NCBI RefSeq assembly: GCF_900217235.1
Contig: NZ_LT907975.1
Span: forward strand, 1,407,501-1,471,500
DNA: 64,000 nucleotides
Reading direction: 5' to 3'
DNA from: Pseudodesulfovibrio profundus
GTDB lineage: Bacteria; Desulfobacterota; Desulfovibrionia; Desulfovibrionales; Desulfovibrionaceae
A program made the translations under genes and the position numbers. Shown here piece after piece: positions 17,629 to 27,206 of the stretch. The notes beneath the pieces are model-generated. The model saw only the letters and a list, made by a program, of their open reading frames with translations. It was not told the origin of the DNA and did no database searches. Positions within the stretch are counted from its first letter, which is position 1. Each line of letters begins with the position of its first letter.

Positions 17629-18786
17629 ATGAACGGATTGTTCCAATCTGCACTGGTGCTATGCATGATATGTCTTCTGACAGGGGTTTGTCCCCTTTCG
17701 GCACGGGCCGCAGAAGAACCCATTTTGATCGCATCCATCTTTGCCCATACGGGATTGGCATCCGAGGAAAATTCGCCCAACTATCTCATGGCGAGACTGG
17801 CTGCCAAGGCTGTCAACGAGCAGGGAGGTGTATTGGGACGACCAATCAAACTCATGGAAATAGATAACAAGAGCACGGCAATAGGCTCTTATCAGGCTGC
17901 CAGAAAGGCGGTGGAGATGAAAGTATCTGCTGTTGTGGGACCGTCCTGAAGTTCACATGCCATGATCATGGCCCCTGTTCTTCAAACCGCCGGTATTCCC
18001 ATGGTGGGCGCTACGACGACTGCTCCACGCGTCACAGAGGTCGGCAACTATATTTTCCGGGCTTGCTATACCAATAGCACCCAGGCTGAAGCGCTGGCCC
18101 AGTTCGCAACAGACGATCTCTCGGCCCGAACAGCAGCCATTATGGTCATTGCAGGCGATGAATACAGCGAAGACCTTGCAGCGGTCTTCCAAAAAGCGTT
18201 TCGCGAATTGGGAGGCAGAGTTCTGTTGAAGGAATCCTACCTGCTCAGTTCCATGGATTTTTCGCAACAACTGGCAACGATAAGAGAAGCGGCCCCTGAC
18301 CTTGTTTTCACTCCCGGATTTGCTCGGGATTCAGGGATGATATTGGTACAGGCCCGAAAAATGGGACTTGCCATGCCTTTTCTTGGCGGAGATGGATGGA
18401 CAGCTCTTGAACAGTATCCGTACATCGGCGAGTTGAAGGGAGAAAACTATTACGTTTCCCATTGGCATCCGTCCGACGAATCTTCGGCAAGCAAGGCCTT
18501 TGTGGCTTACATCCAAAAAGAGCTCGGCCCGGCAGCCATGCAGCACATCGATGCAGGCAACCCTCTGGCATACGACGCCCTTTCGTTGATTGTCGACGCC
18601 ATTCGACGGGCTGGTTCAAGTCATCCCGACGCCATCAGGGACGCTTTGGAGCAAACGGAGAACTTTCCCGGCGTGACCGGCAATATCACCTTCGGAGGAC
18701 TCCGCAACCCAAGAAAATCAATCGTTATTTTGAGTATTTCTGGAAAGAAAAATCTCTTTGTAAAAAAGATATCGCCACGACAATGA
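17629..18786 (+). pseudogene. Leu/Ile/Val-type periplasmic binding protein with in-frame TGA
   Basis: The frame encodes a signal peptide (about 1-25, ending SARAAEE) and a full Peripla_BP_6 protein of 385 codons. TGA is codon 107 (17947-17949), between VVGPS and SSHAMIMAPVLQ. Both halves are intact and in one frame. The site lies in the conserved GPS segment of the ligand cleft, where I expect Trp, Ser or Arg in relatives; TGG to TGA is a single change. The stop overlaps the next kinase gene as ATGA, so this is likely the ligand receptor of that kinase. Alternatives are selenocysteine insertion (a small hairpin follows the TGA) or sequence error. Nonsense mutation is the default. Confidence 0.8.
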
Positions 18787-20780
18787 CCAGCTTATCTTCA
18801 AAGATCCAAAACACATTGCTGGCGACCATGCTCGCCATAACCGCTATTTTTCTGGCTATCGGCATCCCTATTCAGGTGACAATGACCCAGAACAGCACGG
18901 ACCTTATCTGCTTTTCGCTGGATGCCATTGCCCGACGCGACAACGACAATCTGGCCAACGAACTCTTTGAAAACCGGAACGCCGCCATCACCCTGCGGCT
19001 CAACGAGATACTCCATACACACAAGGTATTGGGAGTGGCGCTGTACGATGAACAAGGGCATTTGCTGGAATTTGCCATCGATGGACTCACCCCCCCGGCC
19101 AGACTGGCGGAGCCAAAATATCCCCATGACCGCCACTACTGTCAGACTGCCGAAAACGGCCTGATTTTCGTCAAACCCATTCGAGCCATGGGATCGTCGC
19201 TGGGCTGGCTGTGGATTGCCTATGACATGAGCGCAATAAACCGCCAGATTGCCATCTACTATTTGTTTTTCGGCGGCCTGCTGTCCCTTTCAATCGGCTG
19301 CATGTTCGTCCTGGTCCGCTGGCGCACCAGAAAATTCATCATCGCTCCATTACAGGAGTTGGTATCCGTCATGGAGGACACTCGCGCCGGAGCATCACTC
19401 CCGCATGCAACGCTCACCAATCCGGCTGATGAAGTTGCCCGTCTGTACAAGACATTTAACGACATGTCTCAACGCCTCTATGCCTCCTATACGGAACTGA
19501 ACCACAAAAACGCACAATTGCAGACAGTACTTGAAGAAAAGGAAAGAAAAGCACTGGAGCTTGAAGAGAGCGAGGCCCGCTTTCGAACGATTGTCAGCCA
19601 GGCACCCGTGGGGATTCTGCTATTCGACAATGAGGGCACCATCGTAGAAATCAATGAACATTTTGCCGACATAATGGGTGCTCCAGGCATGGAGCATATC
19701 CTTGGCATCAATATGATTCGGGATGTTCAGGACAAGGGCGTGGTTGAATGTGTCCGGGAGGCCATAGAAACCGGCAGCGCATTTTACGAAAACTACTACA
19801 CCTCCATCAGCGGTCGGAAAACCGTCTACGTTCGGGTCAACCTTCTGCGAATCAACAAGGACCTGCTGTGTGGTGTATTCGAGGATTTAACCAAGCAGCG
19901 AGAGATGCTCAAAGCCCTGACCGAAAGCGAAAAAAGCCTCGCCAGTCTCAACAAAAGCCTGGAAGATACGGTACAGGAACGAACAAAAGAGCTGACCAGA
20001 CAGACGAATGATCTGAAGAAGGCCAACATTCGACTCAAGGAACTGGATACGCTGAAAACATCGTTTCTCTCGTCAGTTTCCCACGAACTGCGCACTCCCC
20101 TCACGTCCATCCTCGGCTTCGCCAAAATCACCCTGAAACAGTTCAAGCGTCATATCCACCCGTTTATCGTCGACTCGACAAGCGCCATGACCAAGGCCGA
20201 GGCCATTGAGAGTAACCTGACCATCATAGGTCGAGAGGGCGAACGGCTGTCACGGCTGGTCAACGACGTACTCGACATGGCCCGTATCGAATCAGGACGA
20301 ATGCCATGGAATGACGCCCTCACCAGCCCCACCCAGGTGGTGGAAAACGTCATTTCCGCAGCTTCCGGCGATTTCCAGAATAGCAAGATCAGCCTGAAGA
20401 CCGATATACAACCCGCCATGCCGGACATCGTCATCGATCCTGACAAGCTGTTTCAGGTTATCCGCAATCTCCTGCATAACGCCATGAAGTTTACTGAAGA
20501 AGGAAGCGTCACGGTCACTGCACGCAATCTCGTTGAGGAAGACGTCATCGAAATCCGTGTTCAGGATACAGGGGCGGGCATTGCTCCGGCGGATATCGAT
20601 TCCATTTTCGACAAGTTCCACCAGATAGCCAATACATCCGACGAACTGGCAAAGCCCAAAGGCTCAGGACTGGGGTTGTCCATATCCCGCCAGATAGTGG
20701 AGCATTATCGCGGTACCATCTGGGTCGAATCCACTCCTGGACAGGGGGCTACATTCATAGTCCACCTTCCGGTCCGGTAG
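18783..20780 (+). CDS. Membrane histidine kinase with HAMP and PAS domains
   Basis: I chose ATG 18783, which overlaps the TGA of the binding-protein gene. The 665-residue product has membrane helices at about 10-32 and 158-180 flanking a periplasmic domain of about 125 residues. HAMP, PAS (RFRTIVSQAPVGILLFDNEG), a long coiled coil, HisKA (phospho-His in SVSHELRTPLTS) and HATPase_c (DTGAGIAPAD, GSGLGLSISRQIV) follow. There is no receiver domain and no response regulator next to it. The tight coupling to a periplasmic binding protein suggests ligand-bound protein is presented to the sensor loop, as in TorT-TorS type systems. If the partner gene is dead, this kinase may be constitutively apo. 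Confidence 0.92.
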   Translation: MTSLSSKIQNTLLATMLAITAIFLAIGIPIQVTMTQNSTDLICFSLDAIARRDNDNLANELFENRNAAITLRLNEILHTHKVLGVALYDEQGHLLEFAIDGLTPPARLAEPKYPHDRHYCQTAENGLIFVKPIRAMGSSLGWLWIAYDMSAINRQIAIYYLFFGGLLSLSIGCMFVLVRWRTRKFIIAPLQELVSVMEDTRAGASLPHATLTNPADEVARLYKTFNDMSQRLYASYTELNHKNAQLQTVLEEKERKALELEESEARFRTIVSQAPVGILLFDNEGTIVEINEHFADIMGAPGMEHILGINMIRDVQDKGVVECVREAIETGSAFYENYYTSISGRKTVYVRVNLLRINKDLLCGVFEDLTKQREMLKALTESEKSLASLNKSLEDTVQERTKELTRQTNDLKKANIRLKELDTLKTSFLSSVSHELRTPLTSILGFAKITLKQFKRHIHPFIVDSTSAMTKAEAIESNLTIIGREGERLSRLVNDVLDMARIESGRMPWNDALTSPTQVVENVISAASGDFQNSKISLKTDIQPAMPDIVIDPDKLFQVIRNLLHNAMKFTEEGSVTVTARNLVEEDVIEIRVQDTGAGIAPADIDSIFDKFHQIANTSDELAKPKGSGLGLSISRQIVEHYRGTIWVESTPGQGATFIVHLPVR

Positions 20781-20942
20781 AATATCAGAGCGATATTATT
20801 CATTTGCAATCATCAAGTTGCACCTTTTCGGAAGAATAGAATTAAATCACCGTACAGATATAATACCCACGAACTTTATTGTGGGCTACGTTAGTATGCA
20901 AACTCCACAGGCAGCTTTGATTAAACTGCAACAGAGGTAGAA

Positions 20943-22547
20943 ATGCTGAACAATACTAGCGTGAAAATGAAGACCATCATGACAGCTCTTGCCGGCCCCC
21001 TCCTGATCGCCTTGATCATGGGGACGATGGAAATCATGACTATCGACAAGAAAGCGGAAGAAATCATACTCAAGCAAAGCAGGGCCATCGTGCTCATGGC
21101 GGAAGCGGCACGGGAAGAAATGAGCGCCAAGCTCGATTCCGGTGTCATTCGCCCTCTGGAGGAAATTCCCGAGGACAAGATTCTTGATGCCGTTCCGGTC
21201 ATCGTAGCCATTCGCATGGCCATGCAGAACGCGGACAAGGCAGGGTACTCATTCCGTGTCCCCAAGGTTTCACCACGTAACCCGGACAACACCCCCACTC
21301 CCCTGGAAGGGAAGGTCCTCGCCGAGATGAAAGAGACCAACAAGGATGAAATTACCATCTACGGTGAAAATAACATTCGCTATTTCAAAGCCATTCGGCT
21401 GACCAAGGAGTGTCTGTACTGTCACGGTGATCCCGCAGGAGAAAAGGATGTGACCGGCGGGACCAAGGAAGGCTGGAAAGTCGGTGAAATTCACGGCGCC
21501 TTCGAGATTATCAGCTCGTTGGATGCGGCCAAGAAGGAAACCATGAACGCCGCCATATCCGTTTCGTTGTGGACAGCACTGATTCTGGCAATCATCGCCG
21601 GATTGGTGACCTGGATCATGCGATCAACGGTTGTCCTGCCCCTCCTGAAAATCACCACACTCACCGAGTCCATGTCACAGGGACGTTTTTCCGGCGGAAT
21701 CCCCAAGCCTTCCAATGATGAAATAGGTAAGGTTGGCAAGGCATTGAACATCATGATCAGCAGCCTGTCGTCGGTCATCAGAACCGTTTCGCAGGCTGCG
21801 GAAGCCGTCCACTCCAGCAGTAGCGAGTTATCGGAAGCTGCCGATAACGTAGCTGATGGTGCTGCATTCCAGGCTGCGCAGGTCGAAGAAGTCTCTGCCA
21901 GCATGGAAAGTATCGCCGACAGCATCAGGAGCAATGCCAAGAATCTGGAATCCACCAGAGAAATAGCCGTTCAGGCCGCCAAAAACGCCGAAGAGAGCGG
22001 CGAAGCGGTCCGAGCCGGACTCAGTGCGCTCAAGGAAATCGCCGGGCGCGTTCAGGTCATCGAAGAAATTGCAAGACAAACCAACCTTCTCGCACTCAAT
22101 GCCGCCATTGAAGCGGCCCGCGCCGGTGAACACGGCAAGGGGTTCGCGGTTGTGGCATCCGAGGTACGCAAGCTGGCCGAACGAAGCGGAAACGCCGCCC
22201 TTGAGATCATTAACATCTCCGAGTCAAGCGGAGAGGTTGCAGACAGAGCCGGTAATCAACTGGCAAGACTCGTCCCGGAAATTCAGCGTACAGCAGAGTT
22301 GATCGAAGAAATTGCCGAGGCAAGCTCTGCTCAGGATTCCAATGCCCGTCAGGTCAATGAATCCATACAGAATCTTGGTGAAGTCATTCATCGCAATGCA
22401 ACGGCAGCCGAGGAGATTGCCTCCACAACGCAATCGCTGACATCCAAGGCCAAGGAGCTAACCGACGCAACAGACTTCTTCGATGTTGATGGCGAGCCCG
22501 TGCTCGCAATAGGCGAGCTATGTGATAACGAGCTTGCAGATAAGTAA
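20943..22547 (+). CDS. Methyl-accepting chemotaxis protein with periplasmic heme-c motif
   Basis: A 534-residue receptor. The first membrane helix (about 10-32) is followed by a periplasmic DUF3365/Tll0287-like domain holding a c-type heme motif CLYCH at 157-161. Then come a second helix (about 204-226), HAMP, and the MCP signalling domain with the conserved hairpin tip ([33 protein letters not shown] in overlapping pieces). A covalent periplasmic heme points to redox or oxygen sensing, as known for Desulfovibrio DcrA. AGAGG precedes the ATG. It is a single gene with its own terminator-like hairpin downstream. Confidence 0.93.
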   Translation: MLNNTSVKMKTIMTALAGPLLIALIMGTMEIMTIDKKAEEIILKQSRAIVLMAEAAREEMSAKLDSGVIRPLEEIPEDKILDAVPVIVAIRMAMQNADKAGYSFRVPKVSPRNPDNTPTPLEGKVLAEMKETNKDEITIYGENNIRYFKAIRLTKECLYCHGDPAGEKDVTGGTKEGWKVGEIHGAFEIISSLDAAKKETMNAAISVSLWTALILAIIAGLVTWIMRSTVVLPLLKITTLTESMSQGRFSGGIPKPSNDEIGKVGKALNIMISSLSSVIRTVSQAAEAVHSSSSELSEAADNVADGAAFQAAQVEEVSASMESIADSIRSNAKNLESTREIAVQAAKNAEESGEAVRAGLSALKEIAGRVQVIEEIARQTNLLALNAAIEAARAGEHGKGFAVVASEVRKLAERSGNAALEIINISESSGEVADRAGNQLARLVPEIQRTAELIEEIAEASSAQDSNARQVNESIQNLGEVIHRNATAAEEIASTTQSLTSKAKELTDATDFFDVDGEPVLAIGELCDNELADK

Positions 22548-22576
22548 CCCTCGCAGCAGAGGTGGAGCGTGGCAAT

Positions 22577-22614
22577 GGAGGTCGGAGCAGATTTTTTTTG
22601 ATGCTTCGACCTCC
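22577..22614 (+). terminator. Probable terminator after heme chemoreceptor gene
   Basis: GGAGGTCGGAGCA and TGCTTCGACCTCC form a long stem with one mismatch around a T-rich loop. The following tail is TATCTTTAAT, weaker than usual. Confidence 0.65.
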
Positions 22615-22713
22615 TATCTTTAATAAGAACCATAATTACAGCATACTACAATACAAAACCCATCCAATGGATTTACCCTTGGGCATCCGGGCGAGTCAGG
22701 CTATGCTTTCACC

Positions 22714-25350
22714 ATGACATGGAAAACAACACACCTTCTCCCCTGCGTCCTGTTGTGGATTTTGGTCTGCTCAGCCCCCGTGCTGGCAGAGGATGGCCGC
22801 ACGCAGGTGCTCTACCTCAACTCCTATCAGAATGGGTATGCGTGGTCTGATCACATACTGGAAGGGATTCGTTCAGCATTTCGTGACAGCCAGTATGTTG
22901 TGGATCTGCAAGTCGAATATATGGATGCCAAAAAGCATCCCGAGCCCGAAAACAGAGAGATTCTGAGGCAGCTGTTCGAGAGTAAATTCCGCTCCACCAA
23001 GTTTGATGCCATCATCTGCTCCGACAACGACGCATTCCAGTTCATGCTGGCTCACCATGACCGGTTGTTTCCGTCGGTTCCGGTCATTTTCTGCGGTGTC
23101 AACGATTTCGACCCGCAACAACTGGCCGCCCATGACCTCTTTACTGGGGTCGTGGAAGAACTCGACATCAGCTATAATCTGGACCTTGCCCTGACTATCA
23201 ATCCCGAGAAGAAACGGGTTGTGGTAGTCAGCGACTCTTCTCTCAGTTCCAGCGCCATTGTCGCTCAGATCAAAAAAGCCATGCCTGACTTTGATCACCG
23301 CTTGTCGTTTGATTTTTGGGAAAATCTGCCGCTGGACGAACTGTTGGAGAAAAGCCGATCCATGCCCGAAGACAGCTTTCTCTTCTTTGTCCCCTTTTAT
23401 ATCGAGCGAGGGGGTAAGTATCTTTCTGCCGCCGATGTGGTTGAAGCCCTGTACGCCAATGCCAATGTCCCCATTTACGGAGCGTGGAGCTTCCTGCTGG
23501 GACACGGCATAGTGGGCGGACGACTGCTGGACGGAAGAACCCATGGCAAGGCGACAGCTGGGATGGTCCTCGACATACTGGATGGTAAACCTGTTCCCAA
23601 CCTGCTCACCACGGCTGACGAAGAATCCCCGATCACCTTTGACTGGAAGGTACTTGAACGCTTCGAGCTCACCCATGCTTCGCTGCCGGAAAACGCCGTA
23701 TTCATCAATCAGCCGGAACCCACCTATCGCTTTGAAAAAGGTGTTGTCTGGACCGCACTGGCTCTGCTTTTCCTGCTGACCGCATTCACGGTCTTCCTGG
23801 TTGCCAGCCGAACCCGCGCCATTCGTGCAGAACAGGAGCTGGCCCTGTCGCGCAAGATGCTCAGATCGATCATCGACACCATGCCGCAGCTCATCTACTG
23901 GAAAGATCTGAACAGCCGATTCGTCGGTGCCAACCGTCGATTCGCGGATTTCTTCAATCTGTCGGATGCCGAGTCGGTCCAGGGCAAGAGCAACCGCGAT
24001 CTGCTCAAGGGGGAGTCCATTTCACGCGAGGGCGAACGGCTGGACCAGAAGGTCATTGAAAGCAACGCACCTGTACTCCACGAAATCATCGACCATGACG
24101 GGCCGAGCGAGCAGGATGTCATTTTCGAAATCAACAAGGTACCCCTCCACGATGACAACGGGCAAGTCACCGGCATTCTCACGACAGCCGAAGACATCAC
24201 GGCCCGCGTTCAACTGGAGCGCCAACTCATGCAGTCCCAGAAACTTGAGGCCATCGGCACGTTCGTCGGCGGGATTGCGCACGATTTCAACAACCTGCTG
24301 ACAACGATCATCAACTCCACAGAGCTGGCGCTCATGGACGCCAACGGCCCTGTTGCCGAAGACGTACATCGTGCCAAGGCCGCCGCAGAGCATGGCAGTC
24401 GACTGGTCGGGCAAATTCTGACCTATGCCCGCCCTTCCAATGAAGGCACCGTGCTTGTGGCCCCGTCCGCTCCGGTGAACGAAGCACTGGACCTGATCAG
24501 CCACATGCTGCCCGACAATATCCAGTTGCATGTGACCATCCCTGCAGACCTCGGCACCGGCATGGCCGATCCAGCCCATTTGCAGCAAATCCTCATGAAC
24601 CTGTGTACCAACAGTATCCACGCCATGCGCGCCCAGGGCGGCGAACTCCACGTATCAATGGACGTAGTTGCTCCGGAGGGTGCGGACAGGTCTCTCTGGT
24701 TGCGGGTGCATGATACTGGTCCCGGCATTCCCGACACAGTAATGGAGCGTATCTTCGACCCCTTCTTCACCACCAAGGACAAGCAGGAAGGAACCGGCCT
24801 CGGGCTGGCCATCGTACATGGCATCGTGCAGGTTCATGGAGGCGACATCTCCCTGTCCAGCCAACCGGGGGAAACGATCTTCGAAATCCACCTTCCCTTC
24901 CCTGCCGGTCAGGGAGAAGAAATTGGGAGAGCTTTGGCAGATACCAACGGCATTGAACATATCCTGTTCGTGGAAGACGATCCCGAGCAATTGAATCTCA
25001 TCCCCCGCTCATTGCGCCGCATGGGATATACGGTGACAACGGCGGCAGGTGGGCAGGAAGCCCTTGATCTGGTCATGGGGGGTGCGGTGTTTGATATCGT
25101 CGTCACCGACTTTGATATGCCAGGCCACAACGGTGTGGAGCTGAGTCGTACGTTGCACCAGCTACACCCGCAGTGGCCGGTGATTCTGGTATCCGGCGGG
25201 AGGGATGCCCTCTCTGCGGCCCAAGGTGAGCGCGGGATTGCGCAAATCGTGGTGAAACCGTATACGGGCTCCTCGCTGGCAGCGGCCATCCGCGAAACGT
25301 TAGGCCAGACCAGCGTGAAGGAAGAAGCACAAGAATGGCAAATATACTGA
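22714..25350 (+). CDS. Hybrid histidine kinase with ABC-type periplasmic sensor
   Basis: An 878-residue kinase. Signal peptide 1-25 (VLA|ED), periplasmic ABC_sub_bind domain (about 30-320: VLYLNSYQNGYAWSDHI, VIFCGVNDFDPQ), membrane helix (about 345-367), PAS (about 385-500), HisKA with His in GGIAHDFNNLL, HATPase_c (DTGPGIPD, GTGLGLAIVHGIV) and a receiver (from about 750, Asp in VVTDFDMPGHNG). Its sensor is paralogous to that at 6896-9934, but the kinase core is of the NtrB-like HDFNN type. Its end overlaps the sigma-54 regulator by 16 bp, a clear two-component pair. Lactate permease downstream suggests an organic-acid signal. Confidence 0.94.
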   Translation: MTWKTTHLLPCVLLWILVCSAPVLAEDGRTQVLYLNSYQNGYAWSDHILEGIRSAFRDSQYVVDLQVEYMDAKKHPEPENREILRQLFESKFRSTKFDAIICSDNDAFQFMLAHHDRLFPSVPVIFCGVNDFDPQQLAAHDLFTGVVEELDISYNLDLALTINPEKKRVVVVSDSSLSSSAIVAQIKKAMPDFDHRLSFDFWENLPLDELLEKSRSMPEDSFLFFVPFYIERGGKYLSAADVVEALYANANVPIYGAWSFLLGHGIVGGRLLDGRTHGKATAGMVLDILDGKPVPNLLTTADEESPITFDWKVLERFELTHASLPENAVFINQPEPTYRFEKGVVWTALALLFLLTAFTVFLVASRTRAIRAEQELALSRKMLRSIIDTMPQLIYWKDLNSRFVGANRRFADFFNLSDAESVQGKSNRDLLKGESISREGERLDQKVIESNAPVLHEIIDHDGPSEQDVIFEINKVPLHDDNGQVTGILTTAEDITARVQLERQLMQSQKLEAIGTFVGGIAHDFNNLLTTIINSTELALMDANGPVAEDVHRAKAAAEHGSRLVGQILTYARPSNEGTVLVAPSAPVNEALDLISHMLPDNIQLHVTIPADLGTGMADPAHLQQILMNLCTNSIHAMRAQGGELHVSMDVVAPEGADRSLWLRVHDTGPGIPDTVMERIFDPFFTTKDKQEGTGLGLAIVHGIVQVHGGDISLSSQPGETIFEIHLPFPAGQGEEIGRALADTNGIEHILFVEDDPEQLNLIPRSLRRMGYTVTTAAGGQEALDLVMGGAVFDIVVTDFDMPGHNGVELSRTLHQLHPQWPVILVSGGRDALSAAQGERGIAQIVVKPYTGSSLAAAIRETLGQTSVKEEAQEWQIY

Positions 25351-26741
25351 TCATAGACGACGACACCCGGCTCAACCAGACCCTGATCCGTATCATGGAG
25401 CGCATGGGCCATCATGCTGATGGCGCGCACACCCTTGCGGCGGCACGGGAGCTGTTGTCTACCAATCAGTATTCACTGGTCTTTCTTGATGTGCGCCTGC
25501 CTGACGGCAACGGGCTGGAGGCACTGCCCAAGGTGCTGGAGCAACCGTGCAGGCCCGAAGTGGTCATCCTGACCGGCAACGGCGACCCTGACGGAGCGGA
25601 ACTCGCCATTCAAGGCGGTGCGTGGGACTATCTGCTCAAGCCATCTTCGGTCAAACAGACCATGCTCTGCGTCGAGCGTGCCCTGAAATATCATGACCGG
25701 AAAACCCAGGCGCCGCCCGCAGAGAGTCTGGACCTCAGCCGCATTGTGGGCCTGAGTCCCAAGATGGAAATCTGCTACGAGCAGATCGGCTTGGCGGCCC
25801 GTTCGGCGACCAACGTGTTGATCACCGGGGAAACCGGCACCGGAAAGGAACTGGTAGCCCAAACCATTCATGCCAACAGCAAACGCAAGCACGGTAATTT
25901 CGTTCCCGTGGACTGTGCATCCCTGAACAAGGGGCTGGTGGAAAGCACGCTGTTCGGGCACAAGCGCGGCACCTTTACCGGAGCAGATCAGGATCGCAAG
26001 GGCCTTGTCCGCGTGGCCGACAAGGGGACCCTGTTTCTTGATGAAGTGGGCGACATGGACCTGCCGATCCAGAAAACTTTTTTGCGCGTGCTTCAGGAAC
26101 GACGATTTCGTCCGGTTGGTGAAACGCGAGAGATCGAGAGCGATTTCCGCCTCATTGCAGCCACCAACCGCAACCTCGATGAGGATGTGGAACAGGAACG
26201 TTTCCGCAAGGACTTGCTCTACCGCCTCAAGACCATCCATATCCAGTTGCCCCCATTGCGGGAAAGGGACGGCGACATCCGGCTGCTGGCCCTGTTTCGC
26301 ATCAACCAGCTCAATCGCGAATATGAGCGCACCATAACGCTTGCGCCCGAGACATTCGAGGCGCTCTCCGCCTATAACTGGCCCGGGAATATCCGTGAGC
26401 TCTTCGCGGCCATGGAAACCGCGTTCTTCAAGGCCGAAGGTATGTCGCAGATCATTCCGCGCCACCTCCCGGCCCGTATGCGTGTGGCTGCTACCCGTGC
26501 ACAGGTGGAAAGCAGCGCACCGACGCAGGAATCGACTGAATCCGCTCCACTGACCTCGGGCATGAGCGCTGTCCAGAACCACACCACCCTCAAGGATTAC
26601 AAGCAGGAAATGGAACGCCATTATCTTGAGGAGCTGTGCACACACGCCGACGGCAACATGAAGTTAATGGTTGAAATATCCGGCTGTTCCCAGTCGCACC
26701 TTTATTCACTACTCAAGAAGGCAGGGATATCCCTCAAGTGA
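25335..26741 (+). CDS. Sigma-54-dependent response regulator (NtrC family)
   Basis: A 468-residue activator. Receiver 1-120 with DDD, phospho-acceptor D52 and K102. AAA+ domain with GETGTGKE (165-172), GTFTGA (212-217, Thr replacing the usual Ala of GAFTGA), Walker B LFLDEVGD and arginine-finger region FRKDLLYRLK. C-terminal Fis HTH (about 435-465, GCSQSHLYSLLKK). Phosphorylated by the overlapping kinase, it should activate a -24/-12 promoter. One lies 250 bp downstream, before lactate permease, with palindromes between. A comparable kinase/regulator pair flanks the lactate-oxidation locus of Desulfovibrio vulgaris (recalled). This copy is intact, unlike the one at 2629-4050. Confidence 0.95.
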   Translation: MANILIIDDDTRLNQTLIRIMERMGHHADGAHTLAAARELLSTNQYSLVFLDVRLPDGNGLEALPKVLEQPCRPEVVILTGNGDPDGAELAIQGGAWDYLLKPSSVKQTMLCVERALKYHDRKTQAPPAESLDLSRIVGLSPKMEICYEQIGLAARSATNVLITGETGTGKELVAQTIHANSKRKHGNFVPVDCASLNKGLVESTLFGHKRGTFTGADQDRKGLVRVADKGTLFLDEVGDMDLPIQKTFLRVLQERRFRPVGETREIESDFRLIAATNRNLDEDVEQERFRKDLLYRLKTIHIQLPPLRERDGDIRLLALFRINQLNREYERTITLAPETFEALSAYNWPGNIRELFAAMETAFFKAEGMSQIIPRHLPARMRVAATRAQVESSAPTQESTESAPLTSGMSAVQNHTTLKDYKQEMERHYLEELCTHADGNMKLMVEISGCSQSHLYSLLKKAGISLK

Positions 26742-26760
26742 TTCCTGATTTTTCTGAAAA
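26742..26760. repeat. Inverted repeat directly after regulator stop
   Basis: TGATTTTT-CTG-AAAAATCA is a perfect inverted repeat at about 26746-26764, between the regulator stop and the terminator. It shares the TTTTTCTGA core with the 26902-26921 palindrome, so it may be an extra regulator site or only part of the 3' end structure. Confidence 0.45.
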
Positions 26761-26787
26761 ATCAAAAAACACACCTAATACATAATA

Positions 26788-26826
26788 AAGACTGACTTTT
26801 TACAACAAGTCAGTCTTTTCTTTTTC
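26788..26826 (+). terminator. Terminator after kinase/regulator operon
   Basis: AAAGACTGACTT (26788-26799) pairs perfectly with AAGTCAGTCTTT (26807-26818), followed by CTTTTTC. It separates the regulator operon from lactate permease. Confidence 0.9.
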
Positions 26827-26901
26827 TATCCACCGGCGCAACAGTGCTGCCTCAAATCAGATAAAGTGCATAATTTTAGACACTTAAACACAGGGCGACA
26901 T

Positions 26902-26948
26902 TTTTCTGATTTTCCAGAAAAGAAATCGTCTGTCTGTAATAACAGACA
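26902..26948 (+). promoter_or_regulatory. Two palindromes, candidate enhancer sites for the sigma-54 regulator
   Basis: TTTTCTG-ATTTTC-CAGAAAA (26902-26921) and TGTCTGT-AATA-ACAGACA (26931-26948) are both perfect inverted repeats. They sit about 70-115 bp upstream of the expected start from the -24/-12 promoter, the distance range usual for NtrC-type activator sites. Binding is inferred, not shown. Confidence 0.55.
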
Positions 26949-26991
26949 CCTCTTATTCAAGTTAAATGCTTGAAATTAAAGCAGATTAATT

Positions 26992-27006
26992 TGGCACGAT
27001 ACTTGG
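26992..27006 (+). promoter_or_regulatory. Sigma-54 (-24/-12) promoter for lactate permease
   Basis: TGGCACG-ATAC-TTGG matches the consensus TGGCACG-N4-TTGC except for the last base, with the correct spacing between the GG and the -12 G. It lies 200 bp upstream of the permease start and directly after a sigma-54 regulator operon. Confidence 0.75.
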
Positions 27007-27206
27007 TAATAGCACGTCGGACCTCAGAGCGCCTCTCCACGAAGCCCGCAAACTTCATACGGGAGGCGACGGGTGGCGTCCCGTGCTCACCTCCTTGTCC
27101 ACGGGACGCCACTCCGATCAGCCAATAATGGCGTGTCGGTTGGGTTGCGAACGTCCGGTACGGAAGCCCGATACGCTATTACATAAACACCAGCACTGGA
27201 GACTCT
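27007..27206 (+). other. 200-bp leader of lactate permease with strong hairpin
   Basis: The untranslated leader implied by the -24/-12 promoter contains a perfect 13-bp GC-rich stem (27073-27085 with 27100-27112; loop 14 nt). There is no T-run, so it is not a simple terminator. It may be a stability or translational-control structure. No known riboswitch is recognised. Confidence 0.55.
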
